64,000 bases of DNA from Flavobacterium sediminilitoris (lineage in GTDB: Bacteria > Bacteroidota > Bacteroidia > Flavobacteriales > Flavobacteriaceae), in the NCBI RefSeq assembly GCF_023008245.1, contig NZ_CP090145.1:2790001-2854000 (forward strand), given 5' to 3'. Shown piece after piece: positions 10,078-17,907 of this stretch. Made by a program: the position numbers and the translations under genes. The notes under the pieces were generated by a model. That model did no database searches, was not told the DNA's origin, and was given only the letters and a program-made list of their open reading frames with translations. The number at the start of each line of letters is the position of its first letter. The stretch's first letter is position 1.

Positions 10078-10140
10078 ATATCATTATTAATGATTGAAAA
10101 CAATATAAAGCATCATAAATAAAAATGATTTTTCGTTGGA

Positions 10141-11247
10141 ATGTTTAAAGTTTTAAAAACAGAAACGAACAGTCTTGAATTTAACTTTCTTAATTTATTA
10201 ATTAATTTGAAAGCAACTTATAAAAAATATATTTTAAAATTTAAAAGACCAAGTGGAACTTCAAGAGGTGTTTTAACCGAGAAGGAAACTTGGTTTTTAA
10301 TTTTAGAAAAAGACGGAAAAAGAGGAATAGGAGAGTGTGGAATTTTGCGTACACTTTCTATTGATGACAGACCTGATTATGAAGAAAAATTACGTTGGGT
10401 TTGTAACAATATTCATTTAGGAAAAGAACAACTTTGGGAAGCTCTTTTAGAGTTTCCTTCAATTCAATTTGGAGTTGAAATGGCATTCCTTTCTTTACTA
10501 TCAAAAACAACTTTTAACTTGTTTCCAAGTGACTTTACTTTGGGTAAAAAAAGCATGGAAATTAACGGTCTTGTTTGGATGGGAGAAGAGCAGTTTATGA
10601 AGCAACAAATCGAAGAAAAATTAGCACAAGGATTTCGTTGTATAAAATTAAAAATTGGAGCTATTGATTTTGATAAAGAATTAGGTTTATTGCGTTTTAT
10701 TAGGCAACATTTTGATGAAAAAACAATAGAAATTCGTGTTGATGCTAATGGAGCTTTTGATTTAAATAACGCTTTAGATAAACTAATTCAATTATCTGAT
10801 TTTAAAATACATAGTATTGAACAACCTATTCAAAAAAACAATACTGACATCATGTCAGTGTTGTGTAAAAATACTCCTTTTCCAATTGCTTTAGATGAAG
10901 AGCTAATAGGAGTCTTTGGAATAGAAAATAAAATGCAATTATTGCAAAAAATAATGCCAAAATATATCATTTTAAAACCAAGTTTAGTAGGTGGTTTTAG
11001 GGGAACTTTAGAGTGGATTTCGGTAGCAAAAAAACTAAATATTGAGTGGTGGATTACATCTGCTTTAGAAAGTAATATTGGACTAAATGCAATAGCACAA
11101 TTTACTTTTACTCTGAATAATTTTTTACCTCAAGGATTAGGAACAGGTAGTTTATATACAAACAATTTTGATTGTCCATTAGAAGTTGAAAACGGACACA
11201 TTTGGTATCGTAAAAATAAAGAATGGAATCTTGAATTATTACAATAA
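10141..11247 (+). CDS. menC: o-succinylbenzoate synthase
   Basis: Enolase-superfamily enzyme that dehydrates SHCHC to o-succinylbenzoate in menaquinone synthesis. Seen: the two-lysine motif IKLKIG (Lys169, Lys171), metal ligands Asp201 (RVDANGAF), Glu227 (SIEQP) and Asp252 (ALDEE), and the late lysine in YIILKPSLVGGF. The true start may be the TTG at 10207, which gives the family-like opening KATYKKYILKFKRPSG; the extra 22 residues from the ATG at 10141 are not recognisable. A strong bidirectional terminator follows at once. No menE or menD is in the window. Confidence 0.92.
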   Translation: MFKVLKTETNSLEFNFLNLLINLKATYKKYILKFKRPSGTSRGVLTEKETWFLILEKDGKRGIGECGILRTLSIDDRPDYEEKLRWVCNNIHLGKEQLWEALLEFPSIQFGVEMAFLSLLSKTTFNLFPSDFTLGKKSMEINGLVWMGEEQFMKQQIEEKLAQGFRCIKLKIGAIDFDKELGLLRFIRQHFDEKTIEIRVDANGAFDLNNALDKLIQLSDFKIHSIEQPIQKNNTDIMSVLCKNTPFPIALDEELIGVFGIENKMQLLQKIMPKYIILKPSLVGGFRGTLEWISVAKKLNIEWWITSALESNIGLNAIAQFTFTLNNFLPQGLGTGSLYTNNFDCPLEVENGHIWYRKNKEWNLELLQ

Positions 11248-11275
11248 AAAGAGTCAACAAATGTTGACTCTTTTT
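11246..11275. terminator. Bidirectional rho-independent terminator
   Basis: A 13-bp perfect stem AAAAAGAGTCAAC / GTTGACTCTTTTT with a 4-nt loop, beginning at the menC stop codon and facing the minus-strand lipoprotein gene. A-tract on one side and T-tract on the other allow it to act for both convergent genes. Confidence 0.85.
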
Positions 11276-11306
11276 ATTTCGCATTGTAATAAATTATTAC
11301 TATTTT

Positions 11307-11555
11307 TTATTCAGATTTTACAGAAGCTTTGTCATCTTTAATTTCAACTTCAGTTTTATTTTCTCCGCTTTTTGAAGAAAATTCTACACCATCTTTATCG
11401 ATGCTAATAGAGGTTCCATCACTCTCACTTGGTTCAGTTTCTTTTTCAATTACAACCGTTTCAGTCTTTTCTACTGTAGGTTCTTCTTTTTGTTCTTTAC
11501 AGCTCAAATTAGCCAAAAGTGCTAAACAGGCTATTGCAAATGTTACCTTTTTCAT
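11307..11555 (-). CDS. Small acidic lipoprotein
   Basis: An 82-residue lipoprotein: signal peptide followed by a lipobox ending in Cys19 (LANLSC). The mature part is short and rich in Glu, Lys and Ser (KEQKEEPTVEKTETVV; GENKTEVEIKDDKASVKSE), with no recognisable domain and probably disordered. It is a single gene ending against the terminator shared with menC. Function unknown; a periplasmic or surface-exposed tether is possible but not supported by any motif. Confidence 0.75.
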   Translation of the reverse strand: MKKVTFAIACLALLANLSCKEQKEEPTVEKTETVVIEKETEPSESDGTSISIDKDGVEFSSKSGENKTEVEIKDDKASVKSE

Positions 11556-11745
11556 TATTATTTATATTTAAAATTACTTAAGTGCAAGTTACAAGACGTT
11601 AATCATTTATGTTTTACATCTTTTTTACGAATTCTTATATAATTACCAGAAAGAAGAGTTAAAGGTTTGTATCTGTTTTAATTTTACTGTAAAAAAGTAT
11701 TAAAAGGTTTCGCAACTCTCATTTTAAAGATCAATTTTAAAAATG

Positions 11746-11753
11746 TATTTTTG
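11746..11753 (+). promoter_or_regulatory. Bacteroidota -7 box upstream of miaE
   Basis: TATTTTTG matches the TAnnTTTG -7 element of the Bacteroidota primary sigma factor and lies 21 bp before the miaE ATG. No convincing -33 TTTG is seen at the usual distance. Confidence 0.5.
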
Positions 11754-11774
11754 TGCTTCATTAAAATCAATTAA

Positions 11775-12356
11775 ATGTTTCGTTTAAAATTACCTACAGA
11801 TCCTCGTTGGGCAAATATAGCAGAAGGAAATCTTGAAGAAATTCTAACAGATCATGCTTGGTGTGAGCAAAAAGCAGCTTCAAATGCAATTATGTTAATT
11901 ACTATGCTACCAGAATTCACTGAAATTACTACCGAACTAATAAAGATTGCTAAAGAAGAGTTAGACCATTTTGAGCAAGTGCATGAAATTATAAAAGCAC
12001 GTGGTTGGGTTTTAGGTCGTGAACGAAAAGATAGTTATGTAAATGATCTATTTAAGTTTATGAAACCAGGAAATCGTAAACATATCATTGTGGAGAGAAT
12101 GTTATTCGCAGCTATGATTGAAGCTAGAAGTTGCGAACGTTTTAAGGTTCTTTCAGATAATATAGAAGATCAAGAATTAGCTACTTTTTATAGAGAATTA
12201 ATGATTTCAGAAGCCAATCATTACACAGCTTTTTTACAATTTGCACACGATTTAGCCGAAAAAGGCTATGATGTAAAGAAAAGATGGGAAGAATGGTTGG
12301 AACACGAAGCCAAAGTAATTGCGAGCTATGGCAAAGGTGAAGCGATTCATGGGTAG
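11775..12356 (+). CDS. miaE: tRNA-(ms2io6A) hydroxylase, MiaE family
   Basis: Ferritin-like non-haem diiron monooxygenase that hydroxylates the isopentenyl side chain of ms2i6A37 in tRNA. The diiron ligands fit the pattern Glu31, ExxH at Glu62-His65 (EELDHFEQVH), Glu116 (MIEARSCERF) and ExxH at Glu146-His149 (SEANHY). The 193-residue length and the opening LPTDPRWANIAEGNLEEIL are typical. It is a single gene with its own promoter. The iron and oxygen dependence fits an aerobic organism. Confidence 0.93.
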   Translation: MFRLKLPTDPRWANIAEGNLEEILTDHAWCEQKAASNAIMLITMLPEFTEITTELIKIAKEELDHFEQVHEIIKARGWVLGRERKDSYVNDLFKFMKPGNRKHIIVERMLFAAMIEARSCERFKVLSDNIEDQELATFYRELMISEANHYTAFLQFAHDLAEKGYDVKKRWEEWLEHEAKVIASYGKGEAIHG

Positions 12357-12417
12357 TGTTCAGTGGTCAGTTTTTAGTTCGCAGTTGAAAAAATTGAATA
12401 CTGAATATTGAGCACTT
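12354..12417. terminator. Imperfect inverted repeat between convergent genes
   Basis: AGTGTTCAGTGGTCAGT at 12355-12371 pairs imperfectly with the complement of ACTGAATATTGAGCACT about 30 bp further on. It spans the gap between miaE and the convergent glycosyltransferase gene. It may act as a terminator in both directions, or be a degraded copy of an intergenic repeat. Confidence 0.4.
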
Positions 12418-12421
12418 TTAA

Positions 12422-13654
12422 CTAAGTCTTATTTTTCAACTCAATCCATTTACTCATGAACTTAGTACTTTGTAAAGTTTGATGTTGGAAAACTTGTCCT
12501 AGGAAATTTTGATTTCTATGTTTGTCTAGGTTTGCTAGTAAATGATTTACTTTAGTAATGAAGTTGTTTTCAAATAAAGATTTCTCAAAACGTTTGTTGA
12601 TTAACTGAATTCCATTTTGTTGAGATTGTTGCCAAAAAGTTTGGTTTTGATATAACTCAATTGCTTTTTCAATAAAATCTTCATCAGTTGTAGTAATAAA
12701 ACCATTCCATGAATGATTACCATGCATTCCTTCTGAGCCCATTTCTGTTGTAACATTAGGTAGGCCAAAAAGCATGCTTTCTAATAATTTTCCTTTTAAA
12801 CCAGCACCGTAAGGAATAGGAGCAAGCAATACTCTTGCCTTATAAAAAATTTCTTTTACACTTTCAGCACGACCTTTTATTAGAAAACCTTCTTTTTGAT
12901 TATGTAATTGTTTGGCTTTTTCAGTTACATACGAACCATAAACATGTAATTCAGCTTCAGGAAGGGCTTTTTTAATAGATTTCCAAGACTTTTTAAGTTG
13001 TAATACTGTTTGCCAATTCGGTTCGTGTAAAAAGTTTCCTATGCTTACAAAATGGCTTCGTTCCGAAAATAAAGGAAAATGATTGATTGTTTCTTTTGAT
13101 ATTGGTTCAACCAAAAACGGAATATAATGTAAAATCGAAGGATCAACTTTAAAGAGATTAGTTAATAATTCTATTTCATATTTGGAGATTATTAAACTTA
13201 AATCGCAACGATATATAGATGCTAATTCTCTTTTAAAAACATCAGAAATATAATCTTTTGAGTTTAATGACCTATTTTGTTTAAATGCAATTTCTCTTGC
13301 TTTTCTTAAAAAATGTAAGTCTTCAGTGTCTAAAATTCGTAATGCATTAGGACAGTTTTCTATAACTCTCCAGCCATATTGTTCTTCCGTCATAAAGCGA
13401 TCAAACAATACAATACTAGGGTTTAGTTCTGAAATTAAAACATCAAAACTATTATTGTTTAACTTTATATAATGTGTTTTAACATCTTGATTCTCTAAAT
13501 TGTATGAAAAATCTGTTTTTGAAGCAGAAGATAGAAAAGTAATTTTATAATTCTGATTTTGGAACAATTTAATAAGCTGAAGCATTCTGCTGCCAGCCGC
13601 TGTAGAATTGGGTTCTGGCCAAACGGTTCCGATAATTACTAAATGATTTTGCAT
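12422..13654 (-). CDS. Glycosyltransferase, GT-B fold (GT4-like)
   Basis: A 410-residue glycosyltransferase of the GT-B type. The N-terminal Rossmann start carries GTVWPEPNSTAAGSRMLQLI, and the C-terminal domain has the donor-site region RVLLAPIPYGAGLKGKLLES followed by MLFGLPNVTTEMGSEGM, with the acidic residue of LLES in the usual EX7E-like place. Donor and acceptor sugars cannot be inferred. It is a lone gene, not part of a polysaccharide cluster. A CAAAAATA on the plus strand at 13659-13666 reads TATTTTTG on this strand, 5 bp before the ATG, so the mRNA may have almost no leader. Confidence 0.82.
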   Translation of the reverse strand: MQNHLVIIGTVWPEPNSTAAGSRMLQLIKLFQNQNYKITFLSSASKTDFSYNLENQDVKTHYIKLNNNSFDVLISELNPSIVLFDRFMTEEQYGWRVIENCPNALRILDTEDLHFLRKAREIAFKQNRSLNSKDYISDVFKRELASIYRCDLSLIISKYEIELLTNLFKVDPSILHYIPFLVEPISKETINHFPLFSERSHFVSIGNFLHEPNWQTVLQLKKSWKSIKKALPEAELHVYGSYVTEKAKQLHNQKEGFLIKGRAESVKEIFYKARVLLAPIPYGAGLKGKLLESMLFGLPNVTTEMGSEGMHGNHSWNGFITTTDEDFIEKAIELYQNQTFWQQSQQNGIQLINKRFEKSLFENNFITKVNHLLANLDKHRNQNFLGQVFQHQTLQSTKFMSKWIELKNKT

Positions 13655-13725
13655 AGTGCAAAAATAAATCTTTCATTAATTTATCTCACGATTTAAGTTT
13701 CTTTATTTTTACAAAAAAATATACA

Positions 13726-14241
13726 ATGCCTTCAATATTTAAATTTTGTCCTAATTGTCAATCAACTCATTTTACATTTGAAAATAATATCCGTTTTCAT
13801 TGTTCAACTTGCGATTTTACGTATTATCATAATATTGCTGCTGCTGTAGCAATTGTTTTTACATTTGAAGATAAAATTTTGTTTACTGTTCGAAATGTTG
13901 ATCCAGATAAAGGAAAATTAGACTTACCAGGTGGATTTGTTGATCCAAATGAAAATGCTGAAGAAGCTGCTTGTAGAGAAATTAATGAAGAATTAGGACT
14001 TGAAATATTTCCAAATAACCTACGCTATATTACGACTTCGCCAAATAATTATTTATATAAAAATATACCTTATAAAACAATGGATATTTTTTATGAATGT
14101 TCATTAAGCTCAGATATTATTTCGATTACAGCAAAAGACGAAATTCAAGAACTAATTTGGGTAAACCGTTCGGAAATTGATTTAGATTCAATAGGATTTG
14201 TCTCAATTCGAAAAATAATTAAAGAATTTTACTGTGTTTAA
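13726..14241 (+). CDS. Nudix hydrolase with N-terminal zinc ribbon
   Basis: Pyrophosphohydrolase of the Nudix family with an N-terminal zinc ribbon formed by Cys8, Cys11, Cys26 and Cys29 (FCPNC and HCSTC). The Nudix box is complete: Gly70, Glu76, Arg84-Glu85, Glu88-Glu89 and Gly91. The arrangement resembles NudC/NADH-pyrophosphatase-like or Zn-ribbon Nudix proteins, but the 171-residue length is shorter than NudC and the NudC SQPWPFPxS motif is absent, so the substrate is open. Divergent from the glycosyltransferase gene with a 71-bp gap. Confidence 0.88.
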   Translation: MPSIFKFCPNCQSTHFTFENNIRFHCSTCDFTYYHNIAAAVAIVFTFEDKILFTVRNVDPDKGKLDLPGGFVDPNENAEEAACREINEELGLEIFPNNLRYITTSPNNYLYKNIPYKTMDIFYECSLSSDIISITAKDEIQELIWVNRSEIDLDSIGFVSIRKIIKEFYCV

Positions 14242-14318
14242 ATGTGATTTTTAAGTTTAAGAAGATTTATATATCTTGATTAAATATAATAATAGATACA
14301 ACATTTTTTAGAGAATCT

Positions 14319-14927
14319 CTAAGCACAATTATTAAATCCGTTTGGCATAGGTCTGTATGAATAATATTGTAATACTTCTTCAATAGCAAATTTTAATGCT
14401 TTGTTTATTGGAACAATTATATTTCCTAATTTAAAATCTATTTGTGAGAGATTCATATAATAATCTGTGAAAATAGGAACAGGAAGACCATTGTTTATTA
14501 GTTCAATAGACTTTTCAAATGATTCTTTTTGTCCTTCTTTTATTATTTTACAAGTAGCTAAACGATATTGACCATATTTATCTTTGTTAGCACCATAACC
14601 AAATAATCTACAAATTAAACCTCTATATTTATAATCACTACAACTACCATTATTCTTGTCTAATATGGAAAGAGGGCTATAAATATAACAAGTAGTAGTT
14701 TCATTTTTATTTAAATCATTTAAAACGGTTTCTGCTTTTCCATTTAAAAAAAGATGGAAAGCCCAAGGTAAAAACTCTAATGGAGAAGCATCAATATCAG
14801 GATTAGTACAGCATTTTCCACAACCAGCAACACAACCTAATTTTGTTTCTTTTTGAAATTGAGCAATTTCTAAATTAAGGTTTTCGAATAATTGTTCTAC
14901 TAATCTTACTCGCTTTTCTATTGACAT
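14319..14927 (-). CDS. YkgJ-family cysteine cluster protein
   Basis: A 202-residue protein of the YkgJ-type cysteine cluster family, thought to bind a metal ion or an Fe-S cluster. Cysteines lie in GCVAGCGKCC (Cys32, 36, 39, 40) with more in CSDYKYRGLICRLFGYG around residues 96-111. The function is not known. It is a single minus-strand gene just upstream of the lanthipeptide cluster but in the opposite direction, so it is probably unrelated to it. Confidence 0.8.
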   Translation of the reverse strand: MSIEKRVRLVEQLFENLNLEIAQFQKETKLGCVAGCGKCCTNPDIDASPLEFLPWAFHLFLNGKAETVLNDLNKNETTTCYIYSPLSILDKNNGSCSDYKYRGLICRLFGYGANKDKYGQYRLATCKIIKEGQKESFEKSIELINNGLPVPIFTDYYMNLSQIDFKLGNIIVPINKALKFAIEEVLQYYSYRPMPNGFNNCA

Positions 14928-15375
14928 AAATTTTTATCGAAGGTACATTTAATAATAATTACTTGTTGTTTTTTTAACACTAAAAAATATACTTATTTGA
15001 CAAGCAAATTACATTGAATTAAGTTATCTATTTTTTTTTAAAATTTAGTACTATTTAATATGATGAAATTATGACTCTATAAAGGCATAGTTTGTTATTT
15101 ATAAAACGTGTAAGTATCAAATAAAGAGATTTTTACAATTTTTCTATAAACATAGTTAAACTTTATATTAAGTAAATTTCAGTCACTTTTTTTTTTAAAT
15201 TTGAAATGTTAAAGTTATAGGATATGTAATATTTATTTGGTTAATAAATTGATCTTAATTTAAGTTTTTTTTAAAATAACAACATAAACTTGAATGAATA
15301 GAAATAACTTTTAAAATAATATAATTATAAGGATTTATTCACAAACAAATACAAACAAATTAAAAAATCAAAACA
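14928..15375. other. Gene-free AT-rich region upstream of the lanthipeptide precursor
   Basis: This 448-bp stretch has no coding frame I can support; a second precursor peptide was looked for and not found. It serves as the divergent upstream region of the YkgJ gene and of lanA. A TAAATTTG box at 15196-15203 matches the Bacteroidota -7 element but is 173 bp from the lanA ATG. The last 40 bp before the ATG are C/A-rich (ACAAACAAATACAAACAAAT), typical of a strong leader in this phylum. Confidence 0.6.
15196..15203 (+). promoter_or_regulatory. Possible -7 box upstream of lanA
   Basis: TAAATTTG fits TAnnTTTG. If used, the transcript would carry a leader of about 165 nt before lanA. No matching -33 box is evident, so this is tentative. 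Confidence 0.3.
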
Positions 15376-15630
15376 ATGAAAAAAATCAAATTAGAAGGAA
15401 AACTAAGCCTTAACAAAGAGACAGTTACAATGTTAAATGATGCTCAAATGAAAAATTTAAATGGTGGAGCATGGTTTACATTATACCATTGTAATAAAAC
15501 AAACAATTGTGCTACAGCAACGTGTCCTACTGCAACATGTCCTACAGGGTCTTGTCCTGTAAACTGTGTTCCTTATACTGAAGGTGCAAGCGTTTGCCAA
15601 TCTGCATGTGGAAATAATGTGTGTCCTTAA
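15376..15630 (+). CDS. Class I lanthipeptide precursor peptide
   Basis: An 84-residue precursor. The leader (residues 1-31) has the Bacteroidota class I pattern KLSLNKETVTMLNDAQMKNL ending in NGG, a double-glycine cleavage site; LSLNKETV probably takes the place of the FNLD-type LanB-binding motif. The core (32-84) holds 9 Cys and 11 Ser/Thr, with an internal near-repeat TATCP, TATCP, TGSCP that suggests a run of small identical thioether rings. LanC, a flavin oxidoreductase and LanB follow directly. There is no Arg or Lys-rich tail. Ring pattern and activity cannot be predicted. Confidence 0.9.
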   Translation: MKKIKLEGKLSLNKETVTMLNDAQMKNLNGGAWFTLYHCNKTNNCATATCPTATCPTGSCPVNCVPYTEGASVCQSACGNNVCP

Positions 15631-15651
15631 ATAAGAAATGAATAAAAGTAT

Positions 15652-15689
15652 AAGATAGCTTTCTAATTTTTTAGAAAGCTATCTTTTTT
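15652..15689 (+). terminator. Strong hairpin between precursor and lanC
   Basis: A perfect 15-bp stem AAGATAGCTTTCTAA / TTAGAAAGCTATCTT with a TTTT loop and a run of T (15652-15666 paired with 15671-15685). It lies 22 bp after the precursor stop. It should end most transcripts after the precursor gene and let a fraction continue into lanC, giving more peptide than enzyme; it would also protect the precursor mRNA 3' end. Confidence 0.85.
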
Positions 15690-15750
15690 AACTCTACATG
15701 CCAAAATATAAACAAATCACTACTAGTTGATTACTATTTTTTCCATTTTA

Positions 15751-16953
15751 ATGAAAGATATACTCGAAGAAAAAACAAAAACAATTATAGATTCTATAGT
15801 GAATCATAATTACAATAATATGAGCTTACTATCTGGAAATACAGGCTCATTATTTTTACTTAGTTATTACGCAGAATACACAAAAAATGATAAGTATCTT
15901 GAAATTGTAGAAGAAATAATTGTAGATACTTATACTAAAATAAATAATGGAATCTATCATATAGATTTTAGCTACTCAAATGGAATAACAGGATTTCTTT
16001 GGGCAATAAACAACCTTCTAGAATCAGGACATATTGATATTGATTTTGATGAATATTTCTCTGAAACAATTCCGGATATTTACAATTTCATGATGTATAA
16101 AATAGAACAAGGGAATTATGACTTTTTGCACGGAGCATTAGGACCTGCAAACTTCTTATTAGATATTACAGATAAATTTCCAGATTGTATATTTTATCTT
16201 AAAAAATTTAATTCAAAACTTATTGAAAAAGGAATTTACAACAAGTCAAACGATACACTTCATTTTATTTCATCTGTTTTTAAAGCAAATAATGAAACAG
16301 AGAAGGTTATAAATCTAAGTTTATCTCATGGTATGGCTGCAATTATGTATTATTTCATAAGATGTTTACAAAAAAAAGAATTGTATTCTGATCAACTAGT
16401 AAAAGCATTAAGACAAATAATAAATTTTTATAAAATTCATCAAAATCCATCACCAAATGAAATGAGTTATTTTCCTTCTTGGATAAAATTAGAATCTCAT
16501 ATAGCGTTTAATAGCAGATTAGCTTGGTGTTATGGTGATTTAGGTATTGGAACAGAATTATATAAAGCAAGTGAAGTTTTAAAAGACAATGAATTAAAAG
16601 AATATGCACTTACAATATTAAAGCATACCACAACAAGAAGAGATTTAAAAATTGAAAGCGTAGTAGATGGAAATTTTTGTCATGGTAGTTGTGGTTTAGT
16701 TGATGTTTATAGAACAATTTATAAAATGACTAATGAACCTATTTTCTTAGAAACAGCAAATTATTGGTTAGAAAAAACGATAGATCTAGCAGTTCATGAA
16801 GATGGATATGCCGGTTATAAAACCTATTTAGGAGGAAAAAATATATATGAAAATAATTTAAGTTTATTAGAAGGAGCATCAGGTGTAGCAATTGTTTTCT
16901 TAGCAACACTTATGGATAAAGAATTATCTTGGAAAAAATCTTTAATGCTTTAA
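15751..16953 (+). CDS. Lanthionine synthetase C family cyclase (LanC)
   Basis: Zinc-dependent cyclase that adds Cys thiols to dehydroamino acids, closing (methyl)lanthionine rings. The zinc ligands are Cys260 (WCYGD), Cys310 and His311 (CHGSCG), and the conserved LSHGMAA contains His193, all at the spacing of NisC. The start chosen is the ATG at 15751 giving 400 residues; an in-frame TTG at 15727 adds eight residues that look non-coding. It follows the precursor gene after a terminator-like hairpin and precedes the flavin oxidoreductase by 39 bp. Confidence 0.92.
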   Translation: MKDILEEKTKTIIDSIVNHNYNNMSLLSGNTGSLFLLSYYAEYTKNDKYLEIVEEIIVDTYTKINNGIYHIDFSYSNGITGFLWAINNLLESGHIDIDFDEYFSETIPDIYNFMMYKIEQGNYDFLHGALGPANFLLDITDKFPDCIFYLKKFNSKLIEKGIYNKSNDTLHFISSVFKANNETEKVINLSLSHGMAAIMYYFIRCLQKKELYSDQLVKALRQIINFYKIHQNPSPNEMSYFPSWIKLESHIAFNSRLAWCYGDLGIGTELYKASEVLKDNELKEYALTILKHTTTRRDLKIESVVDGNFCHGSCGLVDVYRTIYKMTNEPIFLETANYWLEKTIDLAVHEDGYAGYKTYLGGKNIYENNLSLLEGASGVAIVFLATLMDKELSWKKSLML

Positions 16954-16992
16954 TAGTAAATGTAATGATAAAATAATTTTTAAAAAAGGACT

Positions 16993-17883
16993 ATGAATTA
17001 TGGAATTTTAGATTTTGGAAGTATTCAGAGTAATTCAAATGCTATTTCAACAATACATGAAACAATTGAAATGGCTCAATTAGCTGAAGAATTAGGATTT
17101 ACAAGATATTGGTTAAGCGAACATCATGAAGATAACTTAGCATGGAAAAACCCAGATATAATACTTCCATTATTAGCAGGTTATACCCAAAAAATTAGAG
17201 TAGGATCAGCAGGAGTATTAGTAGGATTGAATGCACCAATTAATACAGCTTATCATTATAAATTATTAGCCAATCTATATCCATCAAGAATAGATTTAGG
17301 GTTAGCCAAAGGAAAAACAGAAGAACATAAAAGCATAGAACTTGCAGATGGAAGTGATTGGAAAAAGAATTTAGATGATTATTTTAATAGAGTAAGAAAA
17401 ATTAAAAGTCTAATTAATGATCAAGTATCTACTATTATTTTACCTCCAAAACAAGGTGAATCTCCAGAAATATGGGTTTTAGGTACAAGTAAATCTAGTA
17501 TTGATTTTATTATTGAAGAAAAAACAAGCTTTTCACTTTCATTATTTCATATAATTAATGAATTACCATCTCCAGATATTATTAAAGAATTAAGAGAGCA
17601 ATATATCCTAAAAAATAGAGTAGAACCTAATATTAATATCACCTTGAGTGCATTTTGTAGTGATGATGAAAAACGTGTTGCTGCAATAAATGAAAAAACG
17701 AAACATATAAAAATTAATTATTCAGGAAGTCCTGATTATTTCAAAGATTTTTTAGAAAAACAAGCAGAAATATATCAAGTAAATGAAATTATAATTCTGA
17801 ACTTAGGAGAAACTTTAGAAGAAAAACAGGCACTTATGAATGTTTTTAAAGTAGAAAAACACGAATTTAAAATCACCAACTAA
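16993..17883 (+). CDS. Luciferase-like (LLM) flavin oxidoreductase, lanthipeptide tailoring candidate
   Basis: A 296-residue TIM-barrel protein of the luciferase-like monooxygenase class, close to the MsnO8-type proteins: FTRYWLSEHHEDNLAWKNPD is the hallmark region and RIDLGLAKGKTEE lies near residue 100. Luciferase-like proteins in other class I lanthipeptide clusters (the LanJC type, as in lexapeptide) reduce dehydroalanine to D-alanine using F420H2. Flavobacteria generally lack F420, so FMNH2 is the likelier cofactor. It is sandwiched between lanC and lanB with 24-39 bp gaps, which supports a role in this pathway; the actual reaction is inference. Confidence 0.8.
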   Translation: MNYGILDFGSIQSNSNAISTIHETIEMAQLAEELGFTRYWLSEHHEDNLAWKNPDIILPLLAGYTQKIRVGSAGVLVGLNAPINTAYHYKLLANLYPSRIDLGLAKGKTEEHKSIELADGSDWKKNLDDYFNRVRKIKSLINDQVSTIILPPKQGESPEIWVLGTSKSSIDFIIEEKTSFSLSLFHIINELPSPDIIKELREQYILKNRVEPNINITLSAFCSDDEKRVAAINEKTKHIKINYSGSPDYFKDFLEKQAEIYQVNEIIILNLGETLEEKQALMNVFKVEKHEFKITN

Positions 17884-17907
17884 AATCATTTAATTTTTCT
17901 GAAAAAA

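Noticed and set aside
14928..15375. A second lanthipeptide precursor upstream of lanA
   Set aside because: No frame with a GG leader or Cys-rich end was found; the DNA is extremely AT-rich and non-coding.
16993..17883. Bacterial luciferase (light production)
   Set aside because: LuxA/LuxB-like sequence is only family-level; there are no lux genes and the position is inside a lanthipeptide cluster.
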